Below, one piece after another: positions 24,877-36,963 of a stretch of 64,000 nt of DNA. The notes beneath the pieces were generated by a model that was not told where the DNA came from, searched no databases, and worked only from the letters and a program-made list of their open reading frames with translations. This stretch comes from Sipunculus nudus (Eukaryota > Annelida > Sipuncula > Golfingiida > Sipunculidae), in contig CM049310.1 in assembly GCA_026874595.1 (NCBI GenBank), forward strand, positions 29,945,558 through 30,009,557. Reading direction: 5' to 3'. The first letter of the stretch is position 1, and each line of letters begins with the position of its first letter. Position numbers and translations under genes: made by a program.

Positions 24877-26560
24877 GTGGTTAGCCGTATTACACCAAAT
24901 AAATTTAATCAGTATTTTAGCCAAATAGGCGAATCTTTAGCAAAACGATTTCCAGATTCATCTGAATATCTAGGTGATACGCCTACTTCTCTTACAAATG
25001 ATCGCTTTTCTTTCAGGGAAATCTACGCAACTGAAGTTTTTAATGAAATTATTAAATTGAAAAATAGTTCTAAATTAGACTTAATTAATATGGATACGCG
25101 CCTCATTCGTGCAGCGTCTGATCTGATAGCACCTAGTCTCGCATACCTGTTTAATATATCCCTTTCATCCGGACAACTGCCATCTGATTGGGAAAAAAGC
25201 CAAGATTACACCTATTTATAAAGGAAAAGGAAAATGCAGTGAAATGACAAATTATCGCTCTATTTCAATAATCCCTCATGTTGCTAAACTTCTTGAGAAA
25301 ATAGTTAAAGATCAAATAATGAAATTCGTCATAGATTATGACCTAATCTCGTATGATCAGCATGCATATTTACCCAACATATCAACTTCAAGTGCCCTTC
25401 ATACCTTTATTGATGACATTTATTCATATATGTACAGAGGAGATATCACCGCTGCTTGCTATCTCGATCTAACCAAAGGTTTTGACACAATAAATCATCC
25501 TATACTCATCTATAAGCTAGGCCTGCTAGGCTTTACTATGAATACCAGAACCTGGTTTAGGGCTTATTTAAAAGATCGTCAACAAATAGTACATTGTAAT
25601 GGCAAAACTTCCAGGGTACAAACAGTTAATATAGGAGTGCCCGAAGGTACTGTTTTGGGTCCTGTTCTCTTTCTTTTATATATCAATGACTTTTTCCATC
25701 GCCTAAGACCTGCAAAATGCATCGCTTATGCTGACGACACCATCGTCTATTGTCATGGTTCTACCGTATCTGTGGTGCAGCAAACCTTACAACAAGCAGC
25801 AAATGCTGCTTGCAGCTGGTTCGATGCTAACAAGTTAACCATAAATATTAACAAATCTACTGTCATGTTACTGGGTACAAAAAATCGTGTAAATAACCAT
25901 GACCTTTGTATCACTGCTAATGACGTACATTTCCAAGAATCAACGGAAACCAAACTATTTGGTGTAACTATTGATTCTAATTTATCATGGTTCTCACATG
26001 AAACTACCCTATGTAAAAAGTTGTCACCAAACTTAGCACTGTTACACCGCCTTAGTAAAGTACTATCCATAAATACATTAATAACAGTCTATAATACCAT
26101 GATCCAGCCACATATCGACTATGCCATAAGTGTATGGGGCAAAACGAAATCCTCAATTTGCCACAGAAAACTGCAAAAAATTCAAAACCGTGCAGCACGT
26201 ATTGTTACCAGCTGCTATGATTATGAAATCCCAAGTGCCACTGTGATACAACAGCTACAATGGCTAACAGTCTCTAAACGCTGTGAATATTTCATATGTA
26301 TCCTGATGCATAAATATGTCAACCAAATGAATATCCATAATCCAAAACAGTTCATATGGGTCAGTGATACGCATGATCATTCTACCAGATCCGCTGAAAG
26401 TGGCCTTCTGTTATCGCCAAAACCGAAAAATGAATTCTTCAAAAATAGCTTCTTATACAGAGGCCCTTCGGTATGAAATACTTTACCATACGAGATCAGA
26501 TCTATAAAATCTTTAAATACTTTTAAACATAAGACAAAAGCGTTTCTTTTGAAGTCTTAG
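24877..26560 (+). pseudogene. LINE reverse transcriptase, nearly intact
   Basis: The first frame runs 24877-25221 and the second 25244-26476. They join through a one-base slip in the six-A run of GGGAAAAAAGCC near 25190-25205; the reading from AKITPIYKGKGKCSEM continues the alignment. Motifs in order: TNYRSISIIPHVAKLLEKIV, motif A YLDLTKGFDTINHPIL (the usual AFD is GFD), motif B GVPEGTVLGPVLFLLYIND, catalytic YADDTIVY, then the C-terminal QKIQNRAARIV and LQWL blocks. At 26474-26476 TGA replaces the usual tryptophan codon of the WNxLP block; translation would otherwise reach TAG at 26558. It copies its own RNA at a nicked chromosomal target. The clade call (CR1/L2 side of the Jockey group) rests on these motifs only. 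Confidence 0.92.
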
Positions 26561-27010
26561 TATTACAACCTAAAGACAATGTTATTTCCTAATATGCATC
26601 ATCAATACCCGTCTTTATTATTTGGATTCTTTTATAACCGCGTCTATACTAGTTTTTATGATTATTGTGCATTTTACTCGTTTTCTTACATACATTACCC
26701 ATTGAATGTATTACGAAATTTTATATACGACTATGTTGTTCACGTATAAAGTGAATTTTACCTATTGTAGCGTTTAATGTATTGTAGCATATCATGACTG
26801 ACATATTTGTCGTGTATATAATATTTATGTACATGTATCTTTGATGATTCATATATTGTGTAACATATGCATACTGTATATTTTATAATCTTTGTACCAG
26901 GTATTTATATCATGTTTTAAGGATACAGGGCCCTGTGGAAGAACAGACTATATTACTGAACAGGCTACCCTGTATAAATATATTGAAATAAATAAATAAA
27001 TAAAAATAAA
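24880..27010 (+). mobile_element. 5'-truncated CR1/L2-type non-LTR retrotransposon
   Basis: The insert begins directly within the RT N-terminal part (no endonuclease) and ends in an (AAAT)n tail near 26989-27010. It lies in the same orientation as the host repeat. RT is open apart from one frameshift and one stop, so this copy is much younger than the L2 copy at 19731-22480. The 3' untranslated part (26561-26988) is AT-rich and featureless. Confidence 0.88.
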
Positions 27011-27383
27011 TATCGCCCTGAAAAGTTGCATGTTCATAAATCGTGAATACCACAATCTTGTACTGGTGGCGCCACCTAAAAAAATTATTTTTAAAATACA
27101 TTTATGCATTTATATTAAGAGTGGTTTCTCGATTCCGCCTTACATTTTTCATGTCCATAAATTTGGGATGGAATTATCTTGTACACATGACTGGTGGTGA
27201 CACCTATATTTATCTTTAGTTTTCGTCTATCCATATGTCTTGGGATAATTTGCCATATCTGATGCCACAAAATTCTAGGACCAAAAATTTTATCCGTAAG
27301 GTGAGATTCCATGCCTCACTTTTATCAATGCCTCTGTAATTAGGCGGATACCGGTTGTCGCTTGTCGACTACCCAATGCTTAG

Positions 27384-28599
27384 TTTGTGTTCAGCAGTAT
27401 TTGGCTTGATTGGATGTAGCGTAAGTATAATTTACCTTACGTTTTGCTCTTAGATTGCCGGGAATTTGTTGTAATATCTACTCTATGGAATCTTCTGGAT
27501 TCTGCCTCGTTGCTATTTTGTCTTTTAATTAAAGAAGTTATATAAATATTGCCCATTATTCCTAGTTAAAATATCGAAGAGGATCGATAGAGAAAGTTTA
27601 TAATTTGACATCTTAATGCCAATAATATTATCGTTACTTTATACAATTACACATGCCGAGTGTGATTCTATTATATCTATTTAGGCGTCCTAGGAACCTA
27701 TACCCAAAATGACTACACTATTTGATACCCACTTGCACCAATCCAACCCGTATATATCCCCTTACTCGATCGAGCAATGTCTGAGCTCTAACAGACCACG
27801 GGAACATTAACAATGGGGGAATCCTATGTGTCCCCCACATGTCCTCGCTAAATCAGAGTTATCTCCAGCCTGCCTATACTATTTGCATTTTATGCTGGTA
27901 CATGTATTAGAATGGATGAATATACTAATTGTATGACACGGCATGTTCCTGTACCGCCCGCTTCATGATCTACTGGTGACATATTTGGGTGAATGTTACG
28001 CATTCTTCTTTTGTTTCTATCTACACATGCATGGATAGAAATAAGTCCAAAAGCATAAGTCCACAGAGCACAGTATTTCAAGCATTTGAGCGAATCACTG
28101 GGTTTCTATGACGATTTAAAACTTTCCTTTTAGGTACTGGCGGGGATCGAACCAGGGACATACAAGCCAAGTCCAATGCGCTAACCACGCATTTACAGAT
28201 GAATTTGTATATTTTGTTTTATTCTGTAGGCTATATGTGTATTATTCTGCTGTACAATCCCCTAAAACACAATTAATGAACATCGTTTAAGTGTGTTTGT
28301 GAACGTTCCTCGATAATTTAATTTTCTAGTTGGTGTGTATGGACTGGTTCGTTCCTCAGTATGTATAGGAATCGAGCAGGACGATGTTCAGAGAACTAGT
28401 TTTCGTGATCTACTAATTATCTGTAATATTTCGACGAGGATTCAGTAAAGACACAAAGCTTAAAGAGGGAAGGGGACCACGCTACTCGTTTACCACTACA
28501 GGCCGACGTAGCGGAATCATATAGAGCTGGCGAGCCTGGCAGAGATCAAGCTTTACTGGAACTAGAGGGGTTTTTTTATTTCCTCCGCGTTCATCCCGT
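27384..28599. other. noncoding, with one tRNA-like patch
   Basis: No gene supported. The only recognisable item is the tRNA-like segment near 28134-28190. Confidence 0.5.
28134..28190 (-). other. tRNA-like remnant (possible SINE head)
   Basis: On the minus strand TGGTTAGCGCATTGG (28187-28173) resembles a Pol III A box and GGTTCGATCC (28153-28144) is a near-perfect B box, at the normal spacing for a tRNA. The T-stem and acceptor stem do not pair well, so it is not a working tRNA gene. A tRNA-derived SINE head or a tRNA pseudogene are both possible. Confidence 0.45.
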
Positions 28600-28898
28600 T
28601 CGTGTGTGTGTGTTTGTGTGTTTGTTTAAATAACTCACGTAATCATGGACTGATTCTTAAGAAATTTTCAGGGCATTTCGGGAATTGACCAGTGATGAAT
28701 CGATTAGATTTTGGTGTGGATACGGCACATGATCCGAATTATTGACCGTCATCTATGAATATTCACAAATATACACTCACTTATGCACGAATAAACCTGG
28801 GAATATGGACCGATTAAGTGAATGCAAACACGCATTCCCACAAAAGGGACCCTAACATGGCGGAGGCTTGCATTCCTTAGAATGCAGATTTCTAGTTG
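28600..28898 (-). repeat. interspersed repeat beta, copy 1
   Basis: Reverse complement of 46169-46445. Landmarks are TTTCAGGGCATTTCGG, GATTTTGGTGTGGAT and, at the right end, GGCGGAGGCTTGCATTCC then AGAATGCAGATTTCTAGT. A GT-rich microsatellite is at the left end. No coding frame. Confidence 0.75.
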
Positions 28899-29701
28899 TA
28901 TTGTTGAGCCGGAGAGTTGAGAGCGCCCTCTACATTTAAATTCTTTGCCAAAGCGGTTGGAGGAGTATCAGCTTGTTACTGCAATTTGGGGAGGGGGAGG
29001 GGAGGATGGGGTAGTGATAAACATTTCATACATTATTTCTATAGCCTGTGCGATAGGTTTGCTCAGTTTTCATTCGAAACAGATAAAGCCACCCTTTGTG
29101 CAAGGGATGCCATTCCCCGTCATTAACATTATTTGAAATTCAAAGAATGTTAATTTCAGGCAAGTTCATTGTAAAAAAATATATGAAATTATTTGTTTGT
29201 ATAATAACAAGAAGCAAAGGATCGAGTTAACAAAAGGAAAAATAAACATATTTGCGTGTATTTTAATGTGATGGTACTAGATATTTGAACGTAACAAGTA
29301 TGTACGTATTTAACCCCCCCCCCCCCCCGTTATATTCGAAATGTATGTACCAATCCCCCCTCCCCCCTCCTTCCCCACAAAAAAAACCCTATGGTTTTGT
29401 TGAAAGTAAATTTAACGTTGTCTGAATGAGGTACGAATGCTTCTTTGAGTACCCTTTGTGGGTTTCCAGGTTTCAAGGTATCATCAGGAACAAATTAGGC
29501 CTAAGGGTTACATTGGAGTTGAGCCACTTGTAATTTCGATCTTTGAAAGTGTCGGAAGCGCCACCTTGTGTCTGCTGAGAAGATTAAACCAGTGTTTTGA
29601 TCAATTTGTGCAAGTTTGATGATACATACTTACACCAGAGGACGTAGGGTATAAGGGGTGTGGTGTGTTATGTAAGTTCACAGGGAACTTGCCGTTATAT
29701 A

Positions 29702-29703
<2 letters not shown>

Positions 29704-29752
<49 letters not shown>
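29704..29752. repeat. (TA)n microsatellite
   Basis: TA dinucleotide run of about 49 bases. Confidence 0.95.
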
Positions 29753-29755
<3 letters not shown>

Positions 29756-29918
29756 ATAACTGATATAACTGACCAGCGACACTACACTCATAAGCTTGTA
29801 TAGCTAGACCTAGTTTCTTTAGGTATAGAATACATTTGGTCCGATCTTGATTTATGACCCGTTATGGAAATCTTAATGGTCATGAAAACAGCTGCCCTTT
29901 CCAAAACCGCAGTGTCTG

Positions 29919-29953
29919 ACCAAGGAGTTTACAGGGACTGTAAACTCCTTGGT
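29919..29953. repeat. perfect 16-bp inverted repeat with 3-base loop
   Basis: ACCAAGGAGTTTACAG, loop GGA, CTGTAAACTCCTTGGT. Pairing stops sharply on both sides, so it is an isolated foldback. Confidence 0.9.
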
Positions 29954-32900
29954 ATGACGTTCAGACCATGCACGTAATATGCCTAAGTGAGGGTGTAATT
30001 AATTTCGAAATCTATTTTTAAACACTGGACCCAGCAGATTAACAGTATATTTTAGTTTGCTATAATAAATACGGTTATTACAGTTAAATACAGAACATAA
30101 TACGGAACAAGATATCCGATTTAAGTGAGAGGTCCGAAGCTGTCGGTTTAATTTTTCCAGGAGCAGAAGAACCGGGGTATTAATGGTACAGGTTTACATT
30201 AGTCAAATGCAGAACTCGCCCAAAGAATCAGTAAAGCTTAAGAAATTAGAAAAATAAGACTAAACATTAAAACCATAACTCATTTATACACTTTATTTTA
30301 AAATACGAAATAAAACCAAACAAAATCCTTCCATTTCTTTATAAATAATATCACAATGGGTTTGAGACCAAAAAGAATGTTATTAAAGCTTTTAAAATAA
30401 GGCCAGTCATTACATAAAAGATTTTCCTAAAATATATATACCGTTCGTCTGATGTAGGAGTTCACATGCAGGAGACCCCGATCATTAATTTTCATTGTAG
30501 TTTTGCGTCCGTGACTGGACTTATGTTAATTAATGTTTAGTCTAGAAATATGCTCCAAAACTGCTATCTTAAAAAGAGAATTAACAAAAAAAAATTAAAT
30601 TACATAAAAATGAAAAATAATGGGCAAATAATGCATCAGACTAAGGCAAAATTCTTAAATCTATACATTAACGCACCACCCATCTAAAGACCACGACACG
30701 GATCGGTATACCGGTGTAACAGAATGCCGCACGACGCCTAGTGATCTACATATATTATCTTTTATGTTATACCACAGTAAGCATCATGTATGCCATAACA
30801 TTTGTAAATTTGTCCGGACGTTCTAAATCAAGGTGTTTTTCTGTCTGTGTGTCTGTCTGGTTGTCAGTCATATCATTTACATAAAAACGTAGGTTTCCAT
30901 TGGTTTCTCAATATTTTACACAAGGTATGTGTCTTCAATATTTGTCCGATGAGGACGATCAGTATCGCAACCTTTGTCAAAATTGTTTTGTCGGAATAAT
31001 TATAAAAGAAATGGAAATATAAAAAAAAACTAAGATCATATTGACAAATGTCGAGTGCTTTTTCGTTGATTTTCAAATTATACTTTCTTTTTAAATTAAG
31101 TCAGTGATTACATCATCTTACAGTGTAAAGGGGCAAACGAAGATGGAAATTGGATGGGGGGATTTTATATTTTAGTTCTTCATTTACAAACCATATGCCA
31201 AAACAAGTCGGTTCCTATATATATGAGAAAATCAGATTCCGTTTTTATTATGTGGGTTTAAAGGACGGCTAGCGTCAACGTTACTCTAACGAATTAGGAA
31301 ATAACAAGCAAATCGAATTGATCACATTAGATATCCTAAAATGAAACATATATTAACCTAACCTAAAATGATTTACGTGGATATCAAATACGAAAATATC
31401 TAAATACTTTAATTCAATAAATGTAAATTATATTGTTCCATATATATTACTGTCATCTTGTATCATAAGGGCGTGCTATTAGTTCATTTGGTGCATATGA
31501 TATAATATTTTTTAAATCCATGAAAAATTTTGGTATTATGGGAAGGTTTGTTCAGTTTTAGCATTTTAAATTAAAAAATTAAGATCAGGTCGTGTTGCCA
31601 GATTGTAAAATATGAAATATTAAATAAAAATCATTTGATACAAAAAATTAACGGATCTTCCAGTCCTTTAAGTGTTATCAATGTACAGTATCCTAGTCAT
31701 GGTAAAAACGGTAAAATTTGAATGTGTATAATGCTAAGAACATATTTTAAAATAAATATTTATTCATGCAAAGCAAAAAGATGACGCACTACACAATTTT
31801 TGTTATAGTGCTACCTGGTAACTCACAGGTAGTTTTATTCTTGTCTGTACATATTCTATTTTGTCTACATTTTGTGAATGCGTTCGCATTTAATCCTCTT
31901 TAACCTTTCCTTCAATTTGTCTTACGTCATTTCCAGGTCTCTCATGTTTTAAAATATATATATATATAACTGCTGGTTGTTTGCAAATGGCGTACGTTTG
32001 TAAATGATGTTGTAGGCCTTCAAACCTCTTGTTGTAAGATTGAAAAATAACATATATTACATAGAATCACCTAGAACATAGAATCACATAGAATTACATA
32101 GAATTATGAAACGTCGGTTTCGTAAAAGAAGAAACGTCTATAGAATACACCTTTGGTTTATAATCCGGTCCCAAAAGGAAGTGCAGCCATCTATCGGTTA
32201 ATACAAGAACTAAAATAGATATGGGCTGAACGAAAGGAAAGAATGTACCGGGTACTTGGAAAGTCGACAGATGAATGACACTGAAACCAGTGACACTCTG
32301 ATCCGGGGCTTCAATACACTAAATAGGGGGAGGGGGGTAGAGGGTATATATCCCCCCCCCCAAAGTATTAGCAATGGGGGGATGACAAATGTAATATCCC
32401 CCCCCTCCGATTTTCAGAGAATAATATTTATATATTGGAAATGAAACATATTACATTTTACAATTAGACTTTGGTTACATGCATTTCTGAGTTTACCCTG
32501 AAATATATATATATATATATATCAAAACCTGGTCTAGAAGTATTCTTTAGCGGAAATATCATACCTTATATTTTAAAACCTTATACTTAACTTTAATTTA
32601 TTTAGATGTTTCACACAAACATTAATAAAATATATATAAAGAAAAGTAAAAATTCTGCTAAATAAAGACTAAAAACGTAAAAGTATATATATAATCAAGC
32701 GTAACGCTGTCTAAATACTTTTCGATCAGTTTTAATCTTCATAAAGTGTTCGAAACATATTCGAATACCTTCCTTTCTGTCTTTCGTCTTTGAAAACAAT
32801 TAAGATGTTTCCAATATCCCTATTTTCCTCATCCTGTCAGCACGGTTATTCAAGGCAAAGACATAATTAAGACGGATATGTTCGCCCTAGAGTTTCAACG

Positions 32901-33526
32901 TGATGAGCAAAACACGTGCGATTTGGCCTCTTGTAATGAATATTGCCAGATTAATGAGTACACAACGAAAAAAAAAACATTATCGTTGACATCGAAGTTG
33001 CCGTTGTCGGATTAACGGATGAATGTGCATGTCTTTGCTTTAATGTCTATATACCGAACCTGAACCTCATTGCCATTATCACGTCCGTTGTCGTCGATTT
33101 TGCCGCTGTCGGATAAACAGATGAATGAGTACAGATTAAGGTCTATATACCCTGCCACCGACTTCACATGCAGAAAATTATTTTTGATCCTGCCAATGTT
33201 ATTAAGGCGAGAAGCCTTTTTTTCCCATTTTTGTTCAGACTTTACATATACTTTTCATTTACATTGCATTGATAGTTATTTAAAAATCTGTCAGTCTCAA
33301 ATATCAAATACCTTAAAAAATGTATAAACGTTAGGTGAAAAAATGTTGATGCCCACGGCGTCTCCAGTCTTGTGTAGCTATTCCTGATAATATTTTGCCT
33401 TTCCTACGCTATCTAATAACGGTAAGTGACAGAACTGAAGAACTGGTTAAGCTTGTTTCATTTCAATTGGCACAACAGCATCTTCCGTAGAGCCGAGACG
33501 ACACTTCGCTCAGCGTGCATGCAGTG

Positions 33527-34645
33527 TACGGTGGCTCGCATAAGGGACACACAGAAAATTATTTTTATCTCTTTCCCACGCGATAGTAACGCGTGGCCAC
33601 GCGATAATTATCTCGATACAGATAATTATCTCGATATAGTAAGACCTACATCTTAAATCCTTAAGGCTTGTTTCTCTATGACACTGGATTAAGATTATGG
33701 TCCATTATTTGCATACATATCGAGCGGGCTGAGACCTGCGACTCTTACACACTCCTCAGCCATATTTGATCAGATACGATGTGAGCGGGGAAAGGTGGGG
33801 GGGGGGGTCTAGTTCGAATAAAACATGTGCCCAAAAATTTTATATTATATGAAATACATAACTGAAATATTATTGTGGAACGATTTTGGGGGGAAATTTA
33901 GCAATTTTCTGGTAAAGGTTTTTATTCCCCGAGAGAGGGGACAAAGGGTTGCCAACTACTTCTCCTTTAATAGTAAGGGGGGACATGTCCCCTGACCCCC
34001 CCCCCCCCCCCCACCCCACCCCCAGCCTATAATGTAGTGTCATGGCTAACACCTTTTGTTGCAAGCTTTTCCCTTGAGACATAACAAAAACCGACATGAT
34101 GATTTCCCTGTTCAGTATACAGGAGATTATATAAGTCTAACCCTTAACCCTAACCCTAAAAGGTAAAATTAAGATTTTTTCGGGAAGATAAAATACAAAC
34201 AAGTGTTTCATTTTATTTCATATTTCTAGCACACAAGGCTTTATATATATACTTATCCTAACCTTTAAATCAGTAACCCTAAACAAATTCAATGAAGTTT
34301 TCCCACAACACATAAAATGGGTAAGTTGAACCACCGCAATGAAATCTTGAATCAACGCAATGAAAGCCGTTATAAAATTTACCTCAAAGCATTCGGAATA
34401 AACCGATATATACACAAAAACTTATACAAACTATTTAAGTCGTATTAACGCTCTGACATACAACATACCACAGAAATTCTTGTCCAAATGAGGGCTTTAG
34501 CTAGCATGGCATACTAACGCTTGCCTACGCGATAATTACCGCGTGGGAACGAGATACTATTGAGTGGGAACGAGATACGATCGCGTGGGAACGAGATAGG
34601 CTATTATATCGCGTATTTTCTGCGTGTTTTATACGAGCCACCGTA
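33527..34645. mobile_element. DNA element with long repetitive terminal inverted repeats
   Basis: Left end TACGGTGGCTCGCATAAG, right end ATACGAGCCACCGTA. About 100 bp inside each end are repeats of TTCCCACGCGAT and TAATTATCTCG in inverted order (33575-33640 and 34520-34610). Flanks ATGCAGTG and ATGAAGCC match at 5 of 8 positions, so a decayed 8-bp duplication is possible but unproven. The interior contains G11 and C17 runs and no transposase. Confidence 0.6.
34138..34158. repeat. short interstitial telomere-like repeat
   Basis: TAACCCTTAACCCTAACCC then TA: three imperfect CCCTAA units. The length is compatible with chance or repair scarring. Confidence 0.6.
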
Positions 34646-35759
34646 ATGAAGCCAATGAAGCACGTTATTATCTATGATTCAAGATGTTTATTCAGCCAAG
34701 TTATATACATTAATAATTTAATATATAAGAATATCCCATGGTGTTCCTGTTATGTATGATATAATAACCATTTGTTACCTGCACTCTAGCCAGACAAGTG
34801 AGAGCTGGTCAGCTCAAAAACTCAAATAACTTTTAATCAGTTGAGCTTGGAAAATTTTCTTTTTCATCTTGTAGAATACACCGACTCGGACCTTTTACTG
34901 CAAATGAGGCAGTGGTTGCTGATTATATCATAGGGGCTACATATAGGTCTCTGCTATATGTTGATTGATATAGACCTATGTGTATTGCAGTGCCTAAAAA
35001 TACATCAATGACAATTATTAGGCCGGCCTATATATAGTGTGCAGGTTACTAAAATTTCTCCGTATTTTTTACTGTAGAACTGTTATCAAGTTCATAGCTT
35101 ACAACAGCTCTACCTCAGAAACCTAGTTTAACGTATGGAGAATGTGCGTCGACTCTGTTTCCTATTGTAATGGTTTCACATATCTGTTAAACCCTTTCCA
35201 TGTAACTAGCGACCCCTATCGGCCAGGACTTAGTCTGAGTGATCGGGTCCGATTAATTATTGACCAAGAGGAAGATTTTTTTAATATTTTCATATATTAA
35301 ATTATAAATTTATAACTACCTTAAGTTTAACCGACATGTTCTTGTGGTTTCTCTGGTTTATTTCATGGTCCGAACACAGCAGGAAACATAATTTTATATA
35401 TGCCGCGTTGTGCGCCATCAGATGGTAAAGGTACGTGGATCGCAATAACATTTAAACCCCTAATGATTCTAAACCGTACAGAGAGAATTGTGTACCATAA
35501 TGCCATACATTAAGACTCATAATTAATATAGGATATATATTGAAAAATAATTATAATTGAGTACTAAATAGTTAAATTCGATCAATACGTAAATAACCTA
35601 GTAAATACTACAGTATGAAGCTTTCTGAATCCCCAACTTACTATTGAAACATAATCACTGTTAAAAATACTATGTTTGTATGAAGTTATTTTATTTTACA
35701 TAATAACAATCATTGGGGGGGGGGGGTTGGATTGATGACACTGGAACTCAAGCAACTGT
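34646..35759. other. noncoding, nothing recognised
   Basis: AT-rich intergenic DNA upstream of the plus-strand promoter; ends with a G12 run (35715-35726). Confidence 0.5.
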
Positions 35760-35961
35760 AATGATGTATGGCAGGAGAGTAGGGTCAAGGTCGCACTCCC
35801 GGAAGTGTACAGTGGAGTAACATGGCCGCCCACTCGGATAATATTAAACCGTCTAATTAACGTTGTGTGTCCAGCTGTCTCGCCCATGAAGAGTGTCTAG
35901 GTTAAAGGTCATTCGAAAAAGACTGCAGCGTAGACGACGTCTGGATTAGTTAACTGTAACG
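35760..35961 (+). promoter_or_regulatory. TATA-less promoter and 5' untranslated region
   Basis: GC-rich against its surroundings. CCGGAAGTG near 35800 is a textbook ETS/GABP site and AACATGGCCGCC near 35819 resembles the YY1 element found at initiators of housekeeping genes. Two short upstream reading frames begin at ATG 35822 (12 codons) and ATG 35886 (4 codons) and end before the proposed start at 35962. Motif identity is read from sequence; activity is inferred. Confidence 0.5.
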
Positions 35962-35978
35962 ATGGGATCTCGGCTCAG
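35962..35978 (+). CDS. first coding exon of an unrecognised protein (17 nt)
   Basis: ATG GGA TCT CGG CTC AG, followed by a donor (CTCAG|GTAAAA). It ends two bases into a codon. The exon at 44821 begins with the single base needed (AG+G gives Arg), so the two join in frame as MGSRLR then ENPEKLFEVFVEIA. The intron would be 8842 bp. Phase agreement, a plausible promoter upstream and a good donor support it, but a 17-nt coding segment can arise by chance. Function is unknown. Confidence 0.45.
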
Positions 35979-36334
35979 GTAAAACACAATAGAGCTCCAG
36001 TATTCAACTTCATTTGTCATCAGGTGCCATGTCCCTCTGACTCTTGTTGAACTGAGTTGTAACGTACAGACAGTATGATACAACAATATGAAGTCGTGCC
36101 CTATGTGAATTCCTAATGAAATACAGATATATTCTTTTCGAGGTTATGGTTAAAAAAACTTGTTACAAAAAGCATTCATACAGATATGATATCAGACTTC
36201 AGTATCTGAAAAAGATAATTCTTCAACTTCAAGAAATTTGACACAATACAGATCTATGCCATGGCTATTGTTTATCTGTTTATGAGTAACTGTGTAGTTT
36301 AAGGTTTAATGAGGATGTTTTCACAGTTATGTAC

Positions 36335-36705
36335 TAGAGCTTTGTGGTTATCACCGATTATCGATTAATCAAATCAATGTTTTGAAAATCTTCGATCCTC
36401 AATTATTTGTTTTTATCGTTAAGAATCAGTCCACCAAATTTCATAGATTTGAAAATTATATTCAAGGTCGGTCTCTCAGTATCTTAGTCTTGCTGTAAGA
36501 TGATCTAGAATGCAGATTCTAGAATTCACAAGTAAAAAAATATTAAATTGTAGTTCATTCATTACTTCCAAGGTGGCAGCAGCGTGAGTGTAAGCAGTCC
36601 CCATACTGTCAACTGTCATGTAAAATAATTGATTATTAATCGATAATTGGTTGCCACAAATTCCAATAAATCAATGACAAATTTTGGAACTGATTCCTAG
36701 CTCTA
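36335..36705. mobile_element. hAT MITE, ATCGATTAAT family
   Basis: Ends TAGAGCTTTGTGG and GATTCCTAGCTCTA; perfect 8-bp target duplication TTATGTAC (36327-36334 and 36706-36713). 371 bp. Subterminal TATCGATTAAT motifs near both ends. The interior aligns with 39044-39570 (GGTCTCTCAGTATC, CTTGCTGTAAGA, GCAGATTCTAGAATTCACAA). No coding capacity. Confidence 0.92.
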
Positions 36706-36963
36706 TTATGTACCTGTGTTTGTGGTAGTTTTTCATCACGCAGGTTAAGAACCTTACCTGGAGGTTAGACACGTGTTGCACAAACCATAATAAAATAGGC
36801 TACACCGTTACACCACTGTCACATGAAACACTATAAAAATTTATTTTCTTTTGGCAACTGTGTTCTGTGTTACTCTGTGACCTTTGTTGTTCAGTAACTT
36901 CAGCCATTTCTTCAATCTGTAACCTTTTGTATATTATATGTATTACACTGTTGCTATAGGTAC

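Larger units (their letters stand above)
24018..27383 (+). mobile_element. Helentron-like element, interrupted by a LINE
   Basis: The 5' end is GTACCCGCCAAAACAG; the matching inverse GGCGGATAC lies near 27343-27351, just before the hairpin GTTGTCGcttgtCGACTAC (27354-27372) and the end CTTAG|T (27379-27383). The body consists of units of about 150 bp with CTCAGGAGTGGTTCAA, TGCATGTCCATAGATCTTGG-type and GGTGGCGCCACC-type sequence. The LINE at 24880-27010 separates two halves of a unit (AGGAGTGGTT left, CGCCCTGAAAAGTTGCATG right). No coding capacity of its own. Confidence 0.65.
28899..33526. other. long noncoding stretch
   Basis: Intergenic AT-rich DNA. It holds a C15 run (29314-29328), the TA microsatellite at 29704, the hairpin at 29919, and a G/C-run cluster near 32325-32406. 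No coding exon or transposon end could be supported; the frames at 28917-29136 cross a G-rich simple stretch. Confidence 0.5.

Noticed and set aside
28917-29136. Two overlapping plus frames near 29 kb
   Set aside because: They cross a G-rich simple tract and show no motif or splice support.
34138-34158. Telomere fusion or chromosome end
   Set aside because: Only three imperfect CCCTAA units, with ordinary DNA on both sides.
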